DNA of 64,000 nt from Amphiduros pacificus (Eukaryota; Annelida; Polychaeta; Phyllodocida; Hesionidae), in the NCBI GenBank assembly GCA_949316495.1, contig OX439003.1, positions 55,615,879 through 55,679,878 of the forward strand, written 5' to 3'. The notes beneath the pieces were generated by a model that saw only the letters and a list, made by a program, of their open reading frames with translations, had not been told where the DNA came from and searched no databases. Shown here piece by piece: positions 1-10,715 of this stretch. Made by a program: the position numbers and the translations under genes. How positions within the stretch are numbered: position 1 is the first letter of the stretch; every line of letters starts with the position of its first letter.

Positions 1-746
1 TCAGCTGAGTTACATAATATTAGCTCTAAGAGACTGTGATCTGATTGTATTCCAGGCTTTATATTAGCTTCTATTGACACATTTAACAAATGTTCAGAGA
101 TGAAAAAGTAATCCAGTCGTGATTTAGAGTTACCTCTGTGCCATGTGAACATTTTTAGCAGGGGATTTAAAGTTCTCCATACATCAACCAAACTTTCAGT
201 ATCCAGAAATGACCCAATATTTTGTCGGTAAAGTGGATTGTCATTTGAATTTGGCATGCTGTCCATTTTATCTAATCTTGGGTTCATGTAAACATTAAAG
301 TCTCCCCCTATAATGATATTTTCTGATTTACACTGACGAATCGTGTTACAAAACTTATTAAATACTTCTATCTGTTCTGACTCAAAGTTCCTAGTGGGAG
401 CATATAGGTTTGCTATAGTATATGTGGAGTCATTACATTCAATTTCTAATATTATATATCGACCGTCCTGGTCTCTGATTTCATTTATAACATTCACCAT
501 TTGTAAGTCTTCTGGGAACATTATACATACTCCACGACTGTTTGATGTACCATGTGAAAAATATAACCTTTTATTTCCCCATTGTGTTTCCCATTTATGA
601 ACAGACTCCTTGGTACTGTGTGTTTCTTGGAGAAAAAAGATACCATTTTTCTTTCTCTTCAATTTATCAAAAAGTGCCTGTCTCTTTATTTTATCTCCAA
701 GGCCATTGGTATTAAGTGAGTAAAAGCAAAGGGACTTAGCCATCAT
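1..746 (-). CDS. LINE ORF2, N-terminal part: APE-type endonuclease (partial, runs off window)
   Basis: Translating the minus strand from the ATG at 746 gives 248 codons without a stop down to the window edge. An in-frame TGA lies just upstream (GTG-AAT then ATG-ATG), so this start is well placed; a second ATG follows at 743. The protein carries the motifs of the exonuclease-endonuclease-phosphatase fold: SLNTNG (residues 10-15), QETH with the metal-binding Glu at 41, NLYAP (113-117), GGDFN with Asp149 and Asn151, FTWHRGNSKSRLDY (200-213) and SDHS (235-238). This enzyme would nick target DNA to prime reverse transcription. All expected catalytic positions are present, so the domain looks functional. 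The reverse transcriptase domain would follow outside the window. Confidence 0.9.
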   Translation of the reverse strand, partial: MMAKSLCFYSLNTNGLGDKIKRQALFDKLKRKKNGIFFLQETHSTKESVHKWETQWGNKRLYFSHGTSNSRGVCIMFPEDLQMVNVINEIRDQDGRYIILEIECNDSTYTIANLYAPTRNFESEQIEVFNKFCNTIRQCKSENIIIGGDFNVYMNPRLDKMDSMPNSNDNPLYRQNIGSFLDTESLVDVWRTLNPLLKMFTWHRGNSKSRLDYFFISEHLLNVSIEANIKPGIQSDHSLLELILCNSA

Positions 747-1978
747 ATTCACTCAAATAACTAATATTTGTATCCACAGGACTCCATATGTACCTATTTA
801 CAATACTGGTTCTTATTAAAATGAAACTAAGTTGTAACAAAATATAAACATGGTGAGATATTATAATACCTTTCTCAGAGATAGTCACTTTTCTCAATGC
901 AAATACATATAACAATACAATAAGCATCAGCATGAATCAGTCTGGATTTAGTCCACGACTGATGAGATGCAAATATAACAGCTCAGATTTCGGACCGTAG
1001 GTACACAATTCTGATTACAGTTGATTAATTAATGTATGACAAAGCAAGATAATTGTATGGTACTTGGTGTGCACAGTGGTGATGTGGGTCATTACAATAA
1101 GAAATAAGTAAGAAGTCAACATGTGTACTCCTGATAACAAGACCAACAAGACCCACTACCCGCACCCACCAAGAGCCATTAATCTGAATCCTATGAAGAA
1201 AAGATGCATTAAAGAATGATATATATGTAGAAATGACATATATATATACCATGCATTATTTCGCATGGTGTGAATTCAGCTAAAACCTAAGTCACAGAAA
1301 ACATTGATATGGGCCACAAACAAATGTCTATGAGCATACAGACCCCTATTCTCAGAGCATGCCTTATTTTTGTGGCAAGGATTATGTTTACCTGTTTTGT
1401 ATTATGACCAATGGGATTTGAAATGAGCGAGTGATATGTTGCTATTTGAATGAAAGTGAACTTGATACTCGACCATGTGAGTAATGAATCAACAGACATC
1501 ATAAGTGCATGTCTGGTGATGTAATTTATACAAACCATACCCTCTGCAAGGTACCACCCCAATTTAATACTTCTAATTTACTACCATAACATATAATGTA
1601 GAAAAAAAAACATATTGTAAGATTTTACCAAATAGAGAAGATATAATATTGATCTATTGTATGAATATTTGTTATACTACATATAGTAATACACTTTAAG
1701 AGCAAATACATCACCAAATTATGGAATACCACATCGATAACAAAGTGTAATAATTCATGTGACACCAGCAATACAGGAAATATATGATATGGTGTCCTCT
1801 AGTCCATCTTGTCTGTACTACAGAAGAGGCACATTCAGTGATGTAAATGTCTTACTCAGGTTAACCTTAGGTAAAATATGCTGTATAAAACTGTACATAG
1901 TTATGAGTGATTTCATTCTGTAGAAGTGAGAGCAACCAGAGAGAATATACTTGTGATTCCACTGGTGTATACCTCAGA
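747..1978 (-). other. Long spacer between LINE ORF1 and ORF2
   Basis: About 1.2 kb separates the ORF1 stop (1979) from the ORF2 start (746). It is AT-rich, has only short chance ORFs, and shows no recognisable domain. L1/Tx1 elements normally have adjacent or slightly overlapping ORFs, so this could be an unusual spacer or a later insertion. I could not see insertion boundaries. Confidence 0.5.
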
Positions 1979-3256
1979 TCACTTAAGGTTTGCTCTTACC
2001 TCCATCAATAGTTTGCCAAGTACATTTTGGCCCTTCCAGTTGGTAGGATCACACACAAGAGGATCATTTATGCCTATTCCACACCCCCAGAAGTCATCTT
2101 TAGGTGCTGCTTCTCCAATGACCTTTGTTCCAGTATCTAACAGTTTATCTTTCAGGTTCTCATTCTGGTCAAACTTCAAGAGGAGACCTTTCTTCATAAT
2201 CTCAGGAGCAGCATTTCTCCACATCTCTTTGTTAAAGTTCTTTATCCTTGTCTGTTTATGGACCACTGGATCTGTTGATGACATGATTCTCTCTTCAGCC
2301 TCTGAGTCTCCAAAAAGCTTAGCCTTGTGAGCCATAAGATGCTGTTCAGTGCAGTTATATGTGATGCCTGATTCAGAGAATGTACATTTGTAGTGGTTAG
2401 AGAATGGAGATTCTCTCCTCCAAAACCATACTGCTGTTTCATTATATTTTGTTGCAAGATTTTCTGGCTGCATCTCAGAAGGTAGGTTTTTTATAGTATC
2501 CACTGTGTACATGTTGCTACCAATGTACAACTTATCCATGATCATATTGACCCGACCTTTGTCTGGTTGTTTTAGGGCTGCAAGGTACACTGGCAGGAGG
2601 GTATTTCTTCTTGCATCTATTTCAGGAGGAAAATCTTCCTTTACAAACAGTCTCTCTCCTCTCAATTCCCTTTTCTGTTTCCACACAAGTTCCCTCTGTT
2701 TAAAATAAGAAAATTTGATGATGATAGGCCTTGGCCTTGTGGCACTGACCTTTGATTTTGACCCTAACCTGTGACATCTTTCTATATTGATACTCTGCGA
2801 AATCTTCAGTTTATCACGAAAAATCATATGTACAGTCTCTTCCACTTGCTGGAGAGATTCATCCTCTGCCTCTGGCACTCCATATATCCTGAGGTTAGAT
2901 CTTCTTGACTGGCATTCATTCCTTAACCTAGCTTCTTGTTCTGCCTTTAACTGTTTTTTAACACTGGCCAATTCAGACTGTAGCATGTCAATTTCATGTT
3001 TATTTTTTGTGGCAATTATTTTGCTTTCTGTAGCAATATCCTGTGCATGGCTTAGAGCATTCTTTAAATCATCCATGTCTTGTTTGTAATTGTCTATACC
3101 ACATGATTGTAGGACAGAGAATAATGCATTTCTCAAACCTGGCATATTACTGGTGTCTGACCTCAGGTCAGCCATGTTGATTTCTTTCAGATCAGGTGGT
3201 GTTAAGTCTGCATCCAAATGTGTTCTTTTTCTTGCTAATTCCTCCTTAGCACTCAT
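1979..3256 (-). CDS. LINE ORF1 protein with C-terminal NADAR (YbiA/DUF1768-like) domain
   Basis: The 425-residue ORF is intact. An in-frame TAA lies 9 bases upstream of the ATG, which fixes the start. Residues about 60-118 are heptad-like and charged, a probable coiled coil for multimerisation. Residues about 119-185 resemble the L1 ORF1 RRM (NLRIYGVPE at 121-129, CHRLG at 161-165, RPIIIKF at 176-182). Residues 190-262 resemble the L1 C-terminal RNA-binding region (LFVKEDFPPEI at 203-213). Residues 276-423 match the NADAR fold by motif: WFW (277-279), SPFSNHY (283-289), TEQHLMAHKA (303-312), FGD (315-317), W346, LLKFDQN (359-365), LLDTG (372-376), EAAPKDDFWGCGIG (382-395), WKGQNVLGKLLMEVR (407-421). 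NADAR proteins include bacterial YbiA and enzymes that act on ADP-ribose or ribosyl N-glycosidic bonds. The RNA-chaperone role of ORF1 is established for L1; a catalytic NADAR role here is inference. Assignment by motif recognition only. Confidence 0.88.
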   Translation of the reverse strand: MSAKEELARKRTHLDADLTPPDLKEINMADLRSDTSNMPGLRNALFSVLQSCGIDNYKQDMDDLKNALSHAQDIATESKIIATKNKHEIDMLQSELASVKKQLKAEQEARLRNECQSRRSNLRIYGVPEAEDESLQQVEETVHMIFRDKLKISQSINIERCHRLGSKSKVSATRPRPIIIKFSYFKQRELVWKQKRELRGERLFVKEDFPPEIDARRNTLLPVYLAALKQPDKGRVNMIMDKLYIGSNMYTVDTIKNLPSEMQPENLATKYNETAVWFWRRESPFSNHYKCTFSESGITYNCTEQHLMAHKAKLFGDSEAEERIMSSTDPVVHKQTRIKNFNKEMWRNAAPEIMKKGLLLKFDQNENLKDKLLDTGTKVIGEAAPKDDFWGCGIGINDPLVCDPTNWKGQNVLGKLLMEVRANLK

Positions 3257-3743
3257 TGTAGGTTATTCCAAATTGAAGATTATATGTTCACAGTGTGAGA
3301 GTGTATACTTTGTGGGCTATTTGTGCCCTTTTATGATATGAAAATTGTGCACTTTTGTCCCACTGATTTACAGTTACATCCACATACTGCTGGTGACCTT
3401 GACCTTCATTCTTACACATTTTATTTTACAAATTGGGACGAAAACTTCCCAAACAAAACACTTTGATTGATCTTTTGGCACTTGTTGAGCTGTTTGATGT
3501 GCATTCTGATGTCCTATTTCCATTTTTGCAATAAAGTAGATCGCTTTCCTAATGTCAACACAGACATCATTGCATAAAATTTCCACCGAAATTGTCCTCG
3601 GCATATGGACTATCATGAAAAGGTGGCAAGGCAAAATGCAAATATAATGGACACTAAATACTTGAGATTCATTTAATGAATGTGTGATATTCATGGGATG
3701 GGTTGTGGAGAACAGTCAACACTGGGGTGTAAATATTTGTAAA
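3257..3743 (-). other. Probable LINE 5' UTR / flank
   Basis: No ORF of note on either strand. It lies directly upstream of ORF1 and is the natural place for the LINE 5' UTR with its internal promoter. The end of the element is not visible, so the limit is approximate. Confidence 0.35.
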
Positions 3744-3745
3744 CC

Positions 3746-4018
3746 ATGTGTCGTGCCTTCCATCAGCAAGCCACTGGGCTTCATAAAGGCACCACGTTTA
3801 GATTACGCCGCTTTTGTGATACCCTTCTTGGCAGTCTGGCAAATTTGCTCACAAAGATTGGAGCCATTGCGAACAGGCCTGTCAACACCACCAGTGATAT
3901 TTTTGCTGCCTGCGAGTCACTTCTTGTGGAAATGGCCAAGCGACAATGTTTGCCATCAGGCAAACAGTCATGTAGGGGAATCACCTTTCCGTGTTCCTTT
4001 ACAATCTTGACAGCATGA
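3746..4018 (+). other. GC-richer, protein-like ORF of unknown origin (possible gene fragment)
   Basis: A 90-codon plus-strand frame runs from 3746 to 4018 in a segment more GC-rich than its surroundings. Its translation has a balanced amino-acid composition, for example the stretch CDTLLGSLANLLTKIGAIAN. I recognise no family. It could be a decayed exon, the end of the neighbouring LINE insertion, or chance. No splice sites or start context were decisive. Confidence 0.15.
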
Positions 4019-7000
4019 AGTCACAGAAAGATTGTTGCAAACTTCATATAATCTATGTGGCAAATACCGATCGTGTGAAAGCATGAAAAAAGATGCCATT
4101 CTCAAGACACAATCTCCTCAGATATAAAAACCCATTTGTATCATTTGTTTCCTGGCATTACACAAAGAGTACATCGAAGTGAGCCTCTAAATATTGTGAA
4201 AAACTTTATCATTTAGCTTTCTCTCTCAGTAAACATTATTCTATCTGATATAGATATTAAGAAGAGATTTAACATATGAAATGTTCATAATTCTTAATCC
4301 ATAATGGAGTAAAACCTTTTACAATACCCTTCTGGTGGAAAATATGTCATCATAGTGCTTAAAGGAACAGGACGAATTAACAAACTTAACTTTTAAAAAC
4401 CGTCTCGCAACCTTCTGATCCCAGGTTGTGAGTGCAGGTGTCATCACGGTTACACGATAACATTAAATCTCTTTGATATTTGATTTCCTTGATATAAGTC
4501 CATATAAAAACATGGAGATAGGTTCATATAAAAACATGGAGAGCTATGTTATCTCATCGTAATGTTGAGCAAATGGAACATCTAATCGCGCCAGCCAGAG
4601 CTTCTAACGGTTCTCGGATTCAAAGGATTCAGTTGTTCAGTGCGTTCAGAGATTGACTTAACAGGTCATAAATGTTTAATAATGAGCTAGTGTACTTTTA
4701 GTATCCACTTATGACTTTCCTTTTTGATATCGCACATCTAAAGTAATGTTTTTGACTATTCCTATAGATTTTCTACGAAGTTTATCTCAGTCTATTTTTT
4801 TACGTTTGTGAACACTGATTATTGCCAAAGGGTCATTGCAAACGTGACCTTGCAAGGGCATACCAACAGGGCCCTTTGTTGAATAAATAACATCTTATAA
4901 TTAGCTTCGTTGAAGCCCTATTATACCAAATCTCACTTTGATGGGTCCAAGGCTTCGAGATTTGGTGTTGATCACGTGGTCATGTCACGTGATTAGAAAC
5001 CAAAGCATACTGACTTAGTGAGGGCCGTTGATCAATATAATGTGTTGACGTTAAACTGATTGTCTTTCAAATCATAGAAGGTATATTCAAAGTGAAAGTT
5101 TTGTGAAGCATATTAAAATGTGGGCAAACACGTTTATCTGTGTCATTGTGGTAATGAAGCCGCTTATCTCAAATTCACTCGATGCAATCGTTCTTGTGGT
5201 TGGTTTAATACATGTATGTGTGGTGAGATGGTTTACACGCAGCAGATGCAGGACAAGTCCTCAATTCCTTATATTGCCTCCGATAACTGGTCATGTCACG
5301 TGACATTAAAAGACATTATTTTAATGTAATTGTATATATCTATGTATTTATATTTATCCCAAACTCCGGATATTTAATGTAATTTTATTTTTAAATGGTA
5401 TCAATACTATTCTGATATTCTGATATTTCAGGATGAAAAGTATGTTGCCTATCGACACAGGATCTTTGATATGTCATCGCAAAAAAAACAAGCATAGAAT
5501 GAATAAACGGCTTCTTAATGGCAGAGTGATATATCAATCACACTAGAAGTATAGATATATTATCAATAGTATGATTGGGAGTTACCATCTTATTTTATGA
5601 TTTGAGTTTAGACATTTTGTTCACCTATTTTTGTGCAGTTCTTATTAGTTTTTATTTCAATGGGGGAAGATGATGTAGTTGGAACATTTGATATGGATAT
5701 TTTCTCAAACAACAAGATCGTCTTTGCGAAAAACATGTTCTTGTGTTGATGTCTATAGATTTAACTTTGGCTTTGTTTTCTTGAACAGAAGCAATAACCT
5801 CAAACAAGCTTCACATGGCATGATGGGGCCATGCTTCTGATCCAGTGCAGAATGATGACAAGGGAGAGAGGCACATGTCTAGCACACACCCTTATCGCCG
5901 TCAAGATAAGTTAGCAAAAGATTGTTGTGCAGAAGAACTCTGCTTTTGTACTTCCTTGTGTAATCACTATTATAAGACATTCCAGCTGTGCCAATGTAAA
6001 ACATCATCATACCTGGGTAATTCTCTGTAATTGCTCATCTTGCAACACAGGGAAGGTTTTTACAAGTATCTCAAGATGCTCTATAATTGTACAGACAGGA
6101 ATGAGTCTTGTGTTGCCATTGGCTGATGTCCAGATAATGATATTGATCACAAGAGTGCAGAATTAATTGCGGCGTGGTAATTATATTTTATTTCTTTTGA
6201 TGCCCAGTTAAAAGGCATAGATTTAAAACAACAAAAGAATCAATCTCTGAGGATTTGATGAGGTCTGTATACGTGGTATATTATGCATTCCGACTATCTT
6301 TCCTCGTCAGCTTATTGCCATTCTTGGGTTAGCTTTACATCGATAAGTGAAGAAATGACAGTTTATCAGCATTTCCAAAGTACTTATCCCCACCAAGTAG
6401 AGAGATGAGTTTCAATTAGCGCTTCTCGTTCCTTACTTTAGCATATGATTTTCATCTTCACAGGATATTACACTTTTTATTCATATTTACGCATGCGCAG
6501 GAACCAATGATTGAGATCTTCAAATCCCTCGAGATTTGTGTGAGATTTGCTTTGACAAATAGGCACCAATGATGAATTTATGACACAATTTCTACTTACG
6601 ATCGCATAAAGCCTCTTTGTTCTTATTAAGAATCAGTGGTTTCCTTAAGTATGACAGAAGATTTAGCTTAATTTACTTGGTAATTTCATTACGGGGTTAG
6701 CATTGTGTTGGGAAACCGTATTTTGGACAGATTTGTGATTACTATTTCCATAACTCAGCGCCGATGATGAGTTCTGATTATCTTTTGATTGGTGGATTAA
6801 TTTCAATTTATATTGAAATGGATGTATTATTTGTTGCTAATTTCAGTTTGATGTGTTTCATAATCATACTGAAGAAAAAGTACCAACTTGAAAGTTTCCA
6901 CTACGCGAAACTACATTAATAGCCATGATTATTTCCAAAACCGATAACTTGATTCTACCAATAGCTCAGGCGGATATAGAAAGACAACCAAACACGAACA

Positions 7001-8975
7001 GTCTGTGTCATAATTGTTTCTTTTTCAATGATAAATCTGTATTGGTCATATATAGACTAAGAAATAAAGATATATGGACTTCTGCACAATACAATATGTG
7101 GCACTTGTACTCATAAAGCAATACCGCACCCTTTTCCTGTCTGCATGTTTTGCTCACTATTTCCCATAGAAGGGACCCCAGTGATATTGCAAGGGTAATG
7201 GAAAGTAGATGATTATTTCTAAACATGGAGTACACAATGAGAGTGGGTGATTTATTGTGGGCTGAAGCATTACTAGGACAATACTCTGCACTCTCCACAA
7301 TGCAGCGTCCTCTCTCTTCATCTTCATGGCAATGCCAAAGCCTCGTTTTCACCCAGGTAATTGCAATATTTAACATAATCCTGCTTTCTGCTCAAGTTTA
7401 AAAAATATATAATCAGGAGATTTATGTTGAATAAAATGAATTCAAATAAAACAAGTTCATGGCCAGTAACCCGAAGTTAAGGAAAAAAATACAGTCAATT
7501 GTTTCCGTTTTGCACAAATTAGTAGAATCTTGTAGCTTTATCGATTTGTGAAAGTGATATATCTAAATATATCTGATATATATATATATAAATATATTAT
7601 TGAATGACTAACGAAAATACAATATTGTATTTGTGAATAGGCATGCACAAGTAATCTTTCATATGCAAAGGCTTATCTATAATGGTTGGTATAAATGAAT
7701 TATCTATTTAATCATTCGGTTCAATGTTTCCCTAAACACAAATAAATATCCAGCCTCACCCGGCTAATGATAAGTTTGCCTTGTCACGCACATTAAAGAC
7801 GTAATATGATTCTTATAAAACCATAGATAAGATCTATAGTAGCTGGCTTTCTTTAATGACATTTAGCTATATTTCATAAAGATCCAGTTAGTCGCGATAT
7901 GAATTATTAAAGGAAGAACACTAACATGGTCTCCTGCAGACGACATTTCACAATTGGCGGGAATGACAGGGGGCATACATAATTTATAAGATTTCAGCTG
8001 CCACAAAAGATTTGTGTCATCATCTCACTTCTCATCTTGTAAGTATGTGTTGCTATAAATCAAGGATGTAATATGGAATTTAACTTTATACAAATATGCC
8101 ACACACCATGATGGAGATGGTCGCCGAGCTTGGTACACACGGCAGACCTCAAGCTGTACTCATCGGCTTGAAGCTTTCACCTCATTTATAATTTTGGCTA
8201 TTGCGCTTTCCAGTATTGATTTTTATTTTTATTCACCAGGAACAAAGAATATTTTGTGACTGTGAATAAACAATGATATTTCATTCAGATATCAAACTGT
8301 GTCAAAGAGTTTTTGTTTTAACATATATTTGAAATAACTACAACTCTCGTTTGCCCGTCTCGTTCTCGAGATAACAAAGTAGGTTCTGTCATGTCGGATT
8401 GGATCGCGATAAGACAACACAAGGGCACGGGAGCCGGGGTGGACCGTCTACCGCACGAACAAACATAAAAGGCAACAGATTACAGCCGCATGTACCCCGC
8501 CGTGATAATGGCGCTGCCTTTTGTAAAGCATATCTCGTTTTGGAGATTATATCGACCTTGTATGGCATGGTCTCGGCAAAGCAGACCTCCCTGTTGAAGC
8601 CACTACTGCCTCTCACTGCCCCGCACATGTCACTGTGTAACGTTCATCTTTGTCCCGTTATTGCAGCTGGGCACGCAAGTTTATATCAAAAGGGAATGCG
8701 TGTCAGTGAGATCACAAAGAAACTTTGTTATATCTGGCTTATAAAGGCACACAAATAAAAACAAACATGATTAAATAAAAGATGTATTTGGGAAGAGGGG
8801 ATAATATGCAATTCTACATGTGCTGATTTATCATGTTTCTTCACTAATGTGTGTAGCTCTTTATGTGGCATTGTATGAGATTCCCTGTTGATTCTGATAT
8901 AAAAGCCAACTCATGAAATATTAAGCACCTGACGGTCACAAGGACTGTAACAATATGCCATTACTCGTGTGCTTG
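4019..8975. other. Non-coding, no recognisable gene
   Basis: About 5 kb of AT-rich sequence with only short unsupported ORFs. It contains two copies of GGTCATGTCACGTGA (described separately), a short imperfect duplication around 4495-4545 (two copies of ATATAAAAACATGGAGA), and a more GC-rich island at about 8385-8660 in which I recognise nothing. Confidence 0.5.
4978..5304. promoter_or_regulatory. Pair of CLEAR-like E-box motifs
   Basis: The 15-mer GGTCATGTCACGTGA occurs at 4978-4992 and again at 5289-5303. The second copy contains the full palindrome GTCACGTGAC (5295-5304), which matches the CLEAR-type E-box bound by MiT/TFE and USF bHLH-zip factors in animals. A further CACGTG lies at 4973-4978. 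Binding is inference; no nearby gene was recognised. Confidence 0.25.
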
Positions 8976-10180
8976 GGTGACCGGGCCAGGTACACACCGC
9001 ACCTGTCAATGTACATACGTGGGCACAGAGGGAGGGTCTCAAGCCCCGGTCAATGTGCACCTCACAGGGTAGTCTCCCTGCATGGTACATCCTGCACCTG
9101 TCATTGTGAGCACACAGGGAGGAGGGTCTCAATTTGGACCTCATAAGGAAGTCTCCCTGCATGGTACATCCTGCACCTGTCATTGTGAGCACACAGGGAG
9201 GACGGTCTCAATGTGCACCTCATAAGGAAGTCACCCTGCATGGTACATCCTGCACCTGTCATTGTGAGCACACAGGGAGGAGGGTCTCAATGTGCACCTC
9301 ATAAGGTAGTCTCTCTGCATGGTACATCCTGCACCTGTCATTGTGAGCACACAGGGAGGAGGGTCGCAGTGTGCACCCCATTAGGAAGTCTCCCTGCATG
9401 GTACATTCTGCACCTGTCATTGTGAGCACACAGGGAGGAGGGTCTCAATGTGGACCTCATAAGGAAGTCTCCCTGCATGGTACATCCTGCACCTGTCATT
9501 GTGAGCACACAGGGAGGACGGTCTCAATGTGCACCTCATAAGGAAGTCACCCTGCATGGTACATCCTGCACCTGTCATTGTGAGCACACAGGGAGGAGGG
9601 TCTCAATGTGCACCTCATAAGGTAGTCTCTCTGCATGGTACATCCTGCACCTGTCATTGTGAGCACACAGGGAGGAGGGTCGCAGTGTGCACCCCATAAG
9701 GAAGTCTCCCTGCATGGTACATTCTGCACCTGTCATTGTGAGCACACAGGGAGGAGGGTCTCAATGTGCACCCCATAAGGAAGTCTCCCTGCATGGTACA
9801 TTCTGCACCTGTCATTGTGAGCACACAGAGAGGAGGGCCTCAATGTGCACCCCATAAGGAAGTCTCCCTGCATGGTACATTCTGCACCTGTCATTGTGAG
9901 CACACGGGGAGGAGGGTCTCAATGTGCACCCCATAAGGAAGTCTCCCTGCATGGTACATTCTGCACCTGTCATTGTGAGCACACAGGGAGGAGGGCCTCA
10001 ATGTGCACCCCATAAGGAAGTCTCCCTGCATGGTACATTCTGCACCTGTCATTGTGAGCACACAGGGAGGAGGGTCTCAATGTGCACCTCACAAGGAAAT
10101 GTTTCTAAGTGACACATTCTGCACCTGTCATTGTACATACCTGGATACATAGGGAGGGTCTCAAGCACCGCTCAATATCA
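8976..10180. repeat. 79-bp tandem array, about 15 copies, with 316-bp higher-order repeat
   Basis: The marker CATGGTACAT recurs at 9081, 9160, 9239 and onward at 79-bp spacing. Four successive variants (about 9120-9435) repeat in the same order at about 9436-9751, giving a 316-bp (4 x 79) higher-order unit. The first and last copies are diverged and share a TACATAC...GGGAGGGTCTCAAGC variant not seen in the core. The period is not a multiple of three, so no long frame persists. Confidence 0.95.
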
Positions 10181-10188
10181 CAGATGGC

Positions 10189-10226
10189 AATAGGATGAGG
10201 GTAATTTGAATTACCCTCATCCTATT
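10189..10226. repeat. Perfect 18-bp inverted repeat (hairpin)
   Basis: AATAGGATGAGGGTAATT at 10189-10206 is followed by TG and then its exact reverse complement at 10209-10226. GATGAGGGTAATT recurs at about 10432-10444, and a second, near-perfect inverted repeat (ACCGGTATGAGG with CCTCATACCAGT) lies at about 10470-10502. This may be the remains of a small palindromic or MITE-like insertion between the 79-bp array and its outlying copy. Confidence 0.8.
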
Positions 10227-10602
10227 ACATAAAGTCGATTAAGACACTGAAAGTGAATAATTCACCAAGAAACAATATTTTTAAACATTTTTTAAGTGGA
10301 TTTATCACAATTATATTATAACTTATCGAGATGTTTCATTAAGTTAAAGGGAAATATCAGTCAAGATCCAAATTGGAAGAATGGAGATTGCTTAAATGAC
10401 TGTGATATGATATGATATATGATATGATATGATGAGGGTAATTATAATAAATGATTAGAGTAATACTATACCGGTATGAGGGCTAATCTCTCCTCATACC
10501 AGTGACATCATGCTAGCAAGTTTTTGTTACTTTTAATTAGAATTTTCGATTTGTGCATTATATCCTTATAGATATACATAACTATCTATTTTAAACTTTA
10601 CA

Positions 10603-10715
10603 ATCTCTGCATGGTACATTCTGTACCTGACATTGTATATATACATAGGTACATAGGGGATCCCAACCATCGCCCAATGTGTACCTCACAAGGAGACCCC
10701 TTTACATGTATATGC
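10603..10715. repeat. Isolated diverged copy of the 79-bp unit
   Basis: CTGCATGGTACATTCTGTACC at the start, followed by CCCAATGTGTACCTCACAAGG-like sequence, aligns with the 79-bp unit of the array ending at 10180. About 420 bp of unrelated sequence, including inverted repeats, lies between. It resembles the terminal variants of the array more than the homogenised core. Flanking bases 10227-10602 and 10716-11248 hold no recognisable gene. Confidence 0.7.

Larger units (their letters stand above)
1..3700 (-). mobile_element. LINE retrotransposon (L1/Tx1-like), 5' portion, cut by window edge
   Basis: Two minus-strand ORFs lie in the order expected of a non-LTR retrotransposon: an RNA-binding-type ORF1 (1979-3256), then an ORF2 (start at 746) that begins with an APE-like endonuclease. 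The reverse transcriptase would lie beyond position 1. The style of the endonuclease (FSHGTSNSRGV, GGDFN, FTWHRG, SDHS) and the coiled-coil plus RRM layout of ORF1 point to the L1/Tx1 group. The 5' boundary near 3700 is a guess, because no target-site duplication or clear 5' end could be identified. Both ORFs are open, which suggests a young copy. Confidence 0.85.

Noticed and set aside
343-600. Plus-strand ORFs over the left 3.3 kb
   Set aside because: They are antisense shadows of the LINE ORF2 endonuclease and ORF1 reading frames.
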